From contig JAGRAK010000088.1 of assembly GCA_020434645.1 (NCBI GenBank), positions 1-7,944 of the forward strand: DNA of 7,944 nucleotides, in the 5' to 3' direction. Source of the stretch: Bdellovibrionales bacterium. Lineage in GTDB: Bacteria > Bdellovibrionota > Bdellovibrionia > Bdellovibrionales > UBA1609. The notes under the pieces were generated by a model. The model did no database searches. It was not told the origin of the DNA and saw nothing but the letters and a program-made list of their open reading frames with translations. Made by a program: the position numbers and the translations under genes. Positions 6,222-7,944 of the stretch are shown here, one piece after another (the stretch's first letter is position 1; every line of letters starts with the position of its first letter).

Positions 6222-7640
6222 ATGTCGCAGTTACAATCACAATCACAAGGTCGCATTAAGCAGGTGATGGGTCCTGTTGTTGACGTTGAGTTTACGGGTG
6301 GGGATATGCCGCCGGTACTAAACGCTCTTCGCGTGACGAATCCGTCAATTGATGATCGCAAAGAAAACTTAGTCCTTGAGGTTGCTCAGCACTTAGGTAA
6401 TCGAATTGTTCGAACGATTGCCATGGATTCTACAGATGGTTTGGTTCGTGGTATGAGTGTTAATGACACCGGCACAACAATATCTGCCCCTGTAGGTAAA
6501 GAGGTTCTTGGACGCATTATGAATGTAATCGGCGACCCAATTGATGAAGCCGGTCCAATTAAAACAAAAGAGTTTTGGTCTATTCACAGAGCTGCCCCGA
6601 AATTTGAAGATCAGTCTACTCAAGCTGAAATTCTAATGACAGGGATTAAAGTCATCGATCTTCTTGCTCCATACGCAAAAGGCGGAAAAGTTGGTCTATT
6701 TGGTGGTGCGGGTGTTGGTAAGACTGTTTTGATTCAAGAGTTAATTCGAAATATTGCGACCGAGCACGGTGGATATTCTGTTTTTGCCGGCGTGGGAGAA
6801 AGAACTCGTGAAGGTAACGATCTTTATCGCGAAATGAAAGAGTCAGGCGTTATTGATAAGACGGCACTTGTTTTCGGTCAGATGAATGAACCGCCAGGAG
6901 CCCGTGCGCGAGTTGCATTGACAGCACTTACTCAAGCTGAATATTTCAGAGATCAAGAGGGACAGGACGTATTGTTGTTCGTTGATAATATTTTCAGATT
7001 CACTCAAGCGGGAGCAGAAGTGTCAGCACTTCTTGGCCGTATTCCATCAGCGGTGGGTTATCAACCAACGCTTGGGACTGAAATGGGTGGTTTGCAAGAG
7101 CGAATTACATCTACGAAAAAAGGATCTATCACTTCGGTTCAGGCGGTTTACGTACCGGCTGATGACTATACTGATCCAGCTCCAGCCACAACGTTTACTC
7201 ACTTAGATGCGACTACTAACTTAGATCGTGATATTGCCGCACTCGGTATTTACCCAGCGGTGCATCCGTTACAGTCGACATCGCGAGTATTAGACCCACA
7301 AATTGTTGGCGAAGAGCACTATAAAACAGCTCGAGATGTACAGTCATTGCTTCAGAGATATCGCGAACTTCAAGATATTATTGCCATCTTGGGTATGGAT
7401 GAATTGAGTGAAGAAGATAAAATGGTTGTTTCGCGTGCTCGTAAAGCACAGAAATTTTTGAGCCAACCATTCTTCGTTGCTGAGCAGTTCACCGGTCTAA
7501 AGGGTGCATATGTCGATGTAAAAGATACGGTTAGAGGATTCAGAGAAATTCTTGATGGTAAACATGATGAAGTACCAGAACAGGCATTTTATCTAGTTGG
7601 CACCATCGAAGACGTATTAGAAAAAGCTAAGAGGATTTAA
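6222..7640 (+). CDS. atpD: ATP synthase F1 subunit beta (catalytic)
   Basis: Beta carries the three catalytic sites that make or hydrolyse ATP. The 472 residues are slightly longer than E. coli beta, partly from a Ser/Gln-rich N terminus (MSQLQSQSQG). The beta-barrel begins RIKQVMGPVVDVEF (11-24). The catalytic domain has P-loop GGAGVGKT (161-168, Lys167/Thr168), GERTREGNDLY (192-202; Glu193 is the catalytic glutamate and Arg194 its neighbour), Walker B VLLFVDNIF (250-258, Asp255) and the DELSEED element (393-399) that contacts gamma. The alpha/beta signature at 345-354 reads PAVHPLQSTS instead of the common PAVDPLDSTS, so His348 and Gln351 replace two aspartates. The pattern still fits the broader family signature. 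A C-terminal helical domain with FLSQPFFVAEQFTG and VRGFREILDG follows. All catalytic residues are present, so the gene should be functional. Confidence 0.98.
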   Translation: MSQLQSQSQGRIKQVMGPVVDVEFTGGDMPPVLNALRVTNPSIDDRKENLVLEVAQHLGNRIVRTIAMDSTDGLVRGMSVNDTGTTISAPVGKEVLGRIMNVIGDPIDEAGPIKTKEFWSIHRAAPKFEDQSTQAEILMTGIKVIDLLAPYAKGGKVGLFGGAGVGKTVLIQELIRNIATEHGGYSVFAGVGERTREGNDLYREMKESGVIDKTALVFGQMNEPPGARARVALTALTQAEYFRDQEGQDVLLFVDNIFRFTQAGAEVSALLGRIPSAVGYQPTLGTEMGGLQERITSTKKGSITSVQAVYVPADDYTDPAPATTFTHLDATTNLDRDIAALGIYPAVHPLQSTSRVLDPQIVGEEHYKTARDVQSLLQRYRELQDIIAILGMDELSEEDKMVVSRARKAQKFLSQPFFVAEQFTGLKGAYVDVKDTVRGFREILDGKHDEVPEQAFYLVGTIEDVLEKAKRI

Positions 7641-7944
7641 TGTTTACCCTTACGCTCGTAACGCCACAGAAGAAGTTACTAACAGACGTTGAAATTGAAG
7701 AGGTCATTGTGCCTGCATTTCGTGGGCAACTGAATATATTGCCAGGCCATGCGCCACTAATGACAACTTTAACTGCAGGAACTTTAAAGGTAAGGCGTAA
7801 GGGAGAAACTGCATTTAAATCTGCAGCAATTAGTTGGGGCTATTGTGAAGTGAGTTCAAATGGAGTGAACGTATTAGCCGACACTGCAGAATGGCCTGAA
7901 GAAATAGATAAGAAGCGCGTTGAAGACCAACTTAAAATTGTACA
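7640..7944 (+). CDS. atpC: ATP synthase F1 subunit epsilon, 3'-truncated by window edge
   Basis: Epsilon binds gamma at the foot of the rotor and in many bacteria restrains ATP hydrolysis through its C-terminal helices. The ATG overlaps the atpD stop (TAATG), with GAGG at 7631-7634, 5 nt upstream, as ribosome-binding site. The frame stays open for 101 codons to the end of the window. The visible part is the N-terminal beta-sandwich: MFTLTLVTPQKKLLTDVEIE, then RGQLNILPGHAPLMTTLTAG (residues 28-47), the family's most conserved stretch, and VLADTAEWPEEID (78-90). The last residues (KKRVEDQLKIV) begin the first C-terminal helix. Roughly 30-40 further residues would be expected beyond the edge, so the regulatory helices cannot be judged. 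Confidence 0.95.
   Translation, partial: MFTLTLVTPQKKLLTDVEIEEVIVPAFRGQLNILPGHAPLMTTLTAGTLKVRRKGETAFKSAAISWGYCEVSSNGVNVLADTAEWPEEIDKKRVEDQLKIV

Overview
The window holds ten same-strand genes in one tightly packed block: parA (5' end cut off by the window edge), parB, a bactofilin, then the F-type ATP synthase genes for b', b, delta, alpha, gamma, beta and epsilon (epsilon cut off by the right edge). All are identified from recognisable family motifs. By eye the base composition is moderately AT-rich and even throughout. I see no mobile element, CRISPR array, tRNA or rRNA gene.

Organism: a Gram-negative bacterium, most likely of the former Deltaproteobacteria, plausibly a low-GC member of Bdellovibrionota. 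The reasons are the parA-parB-bactofilin block directly ahead of an ATP synthase operon that opens with two b-type subunits and lacks the a and c genes, plus the AT-rich codon use. This is an inference from gene order recalled from relatives, not a database match.

Layout: (1) 1-1821, chromosome segregation. ParA is the ATPase and ParB the parS-binding CTPase clamp; the two genes overlap by 8 nt. (2) 1818-2192, a 124-residue bactofilin, an unusually short polymer-forming scaffold protein, joined to parB by an ATGA overlap and so probably co-transcribed with parAB. (3) 2193-2277, an 85-nt gap, the only real intergenic space. It may hold a weak sigma70-like promoter and small inverted repeats, but no clear terminator. 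(4) 2278-7944, the ATP synthase genes. b', b, delta and alpha are chained by TAATG stop/start overlaps, as are beta and epsilon; alpha/gamma and gamma/beta are separated by 8-9 nt carrying good Shine-Dalgarno sequences.

How they work together: the atp genes encode the whole F1 sector (alpha, beta, gamma, delta, epsilon) plus the b/b' peripheral stalk. The proton-conducting a subunit and c ring must be encoded elsewhere. The parAB-bactofilin cluster would act in origin segregation and its spatial anchoring. The link between the two halves is probably conserved neighbourhood rather than shared function.

I found no convincing undescribed system. The points most worth a second look are the acidic, repeat-bearing C-terminal tail of ParA, the bactofilin coupled to parB, and a two-residue variation in the beta-subunit signature.
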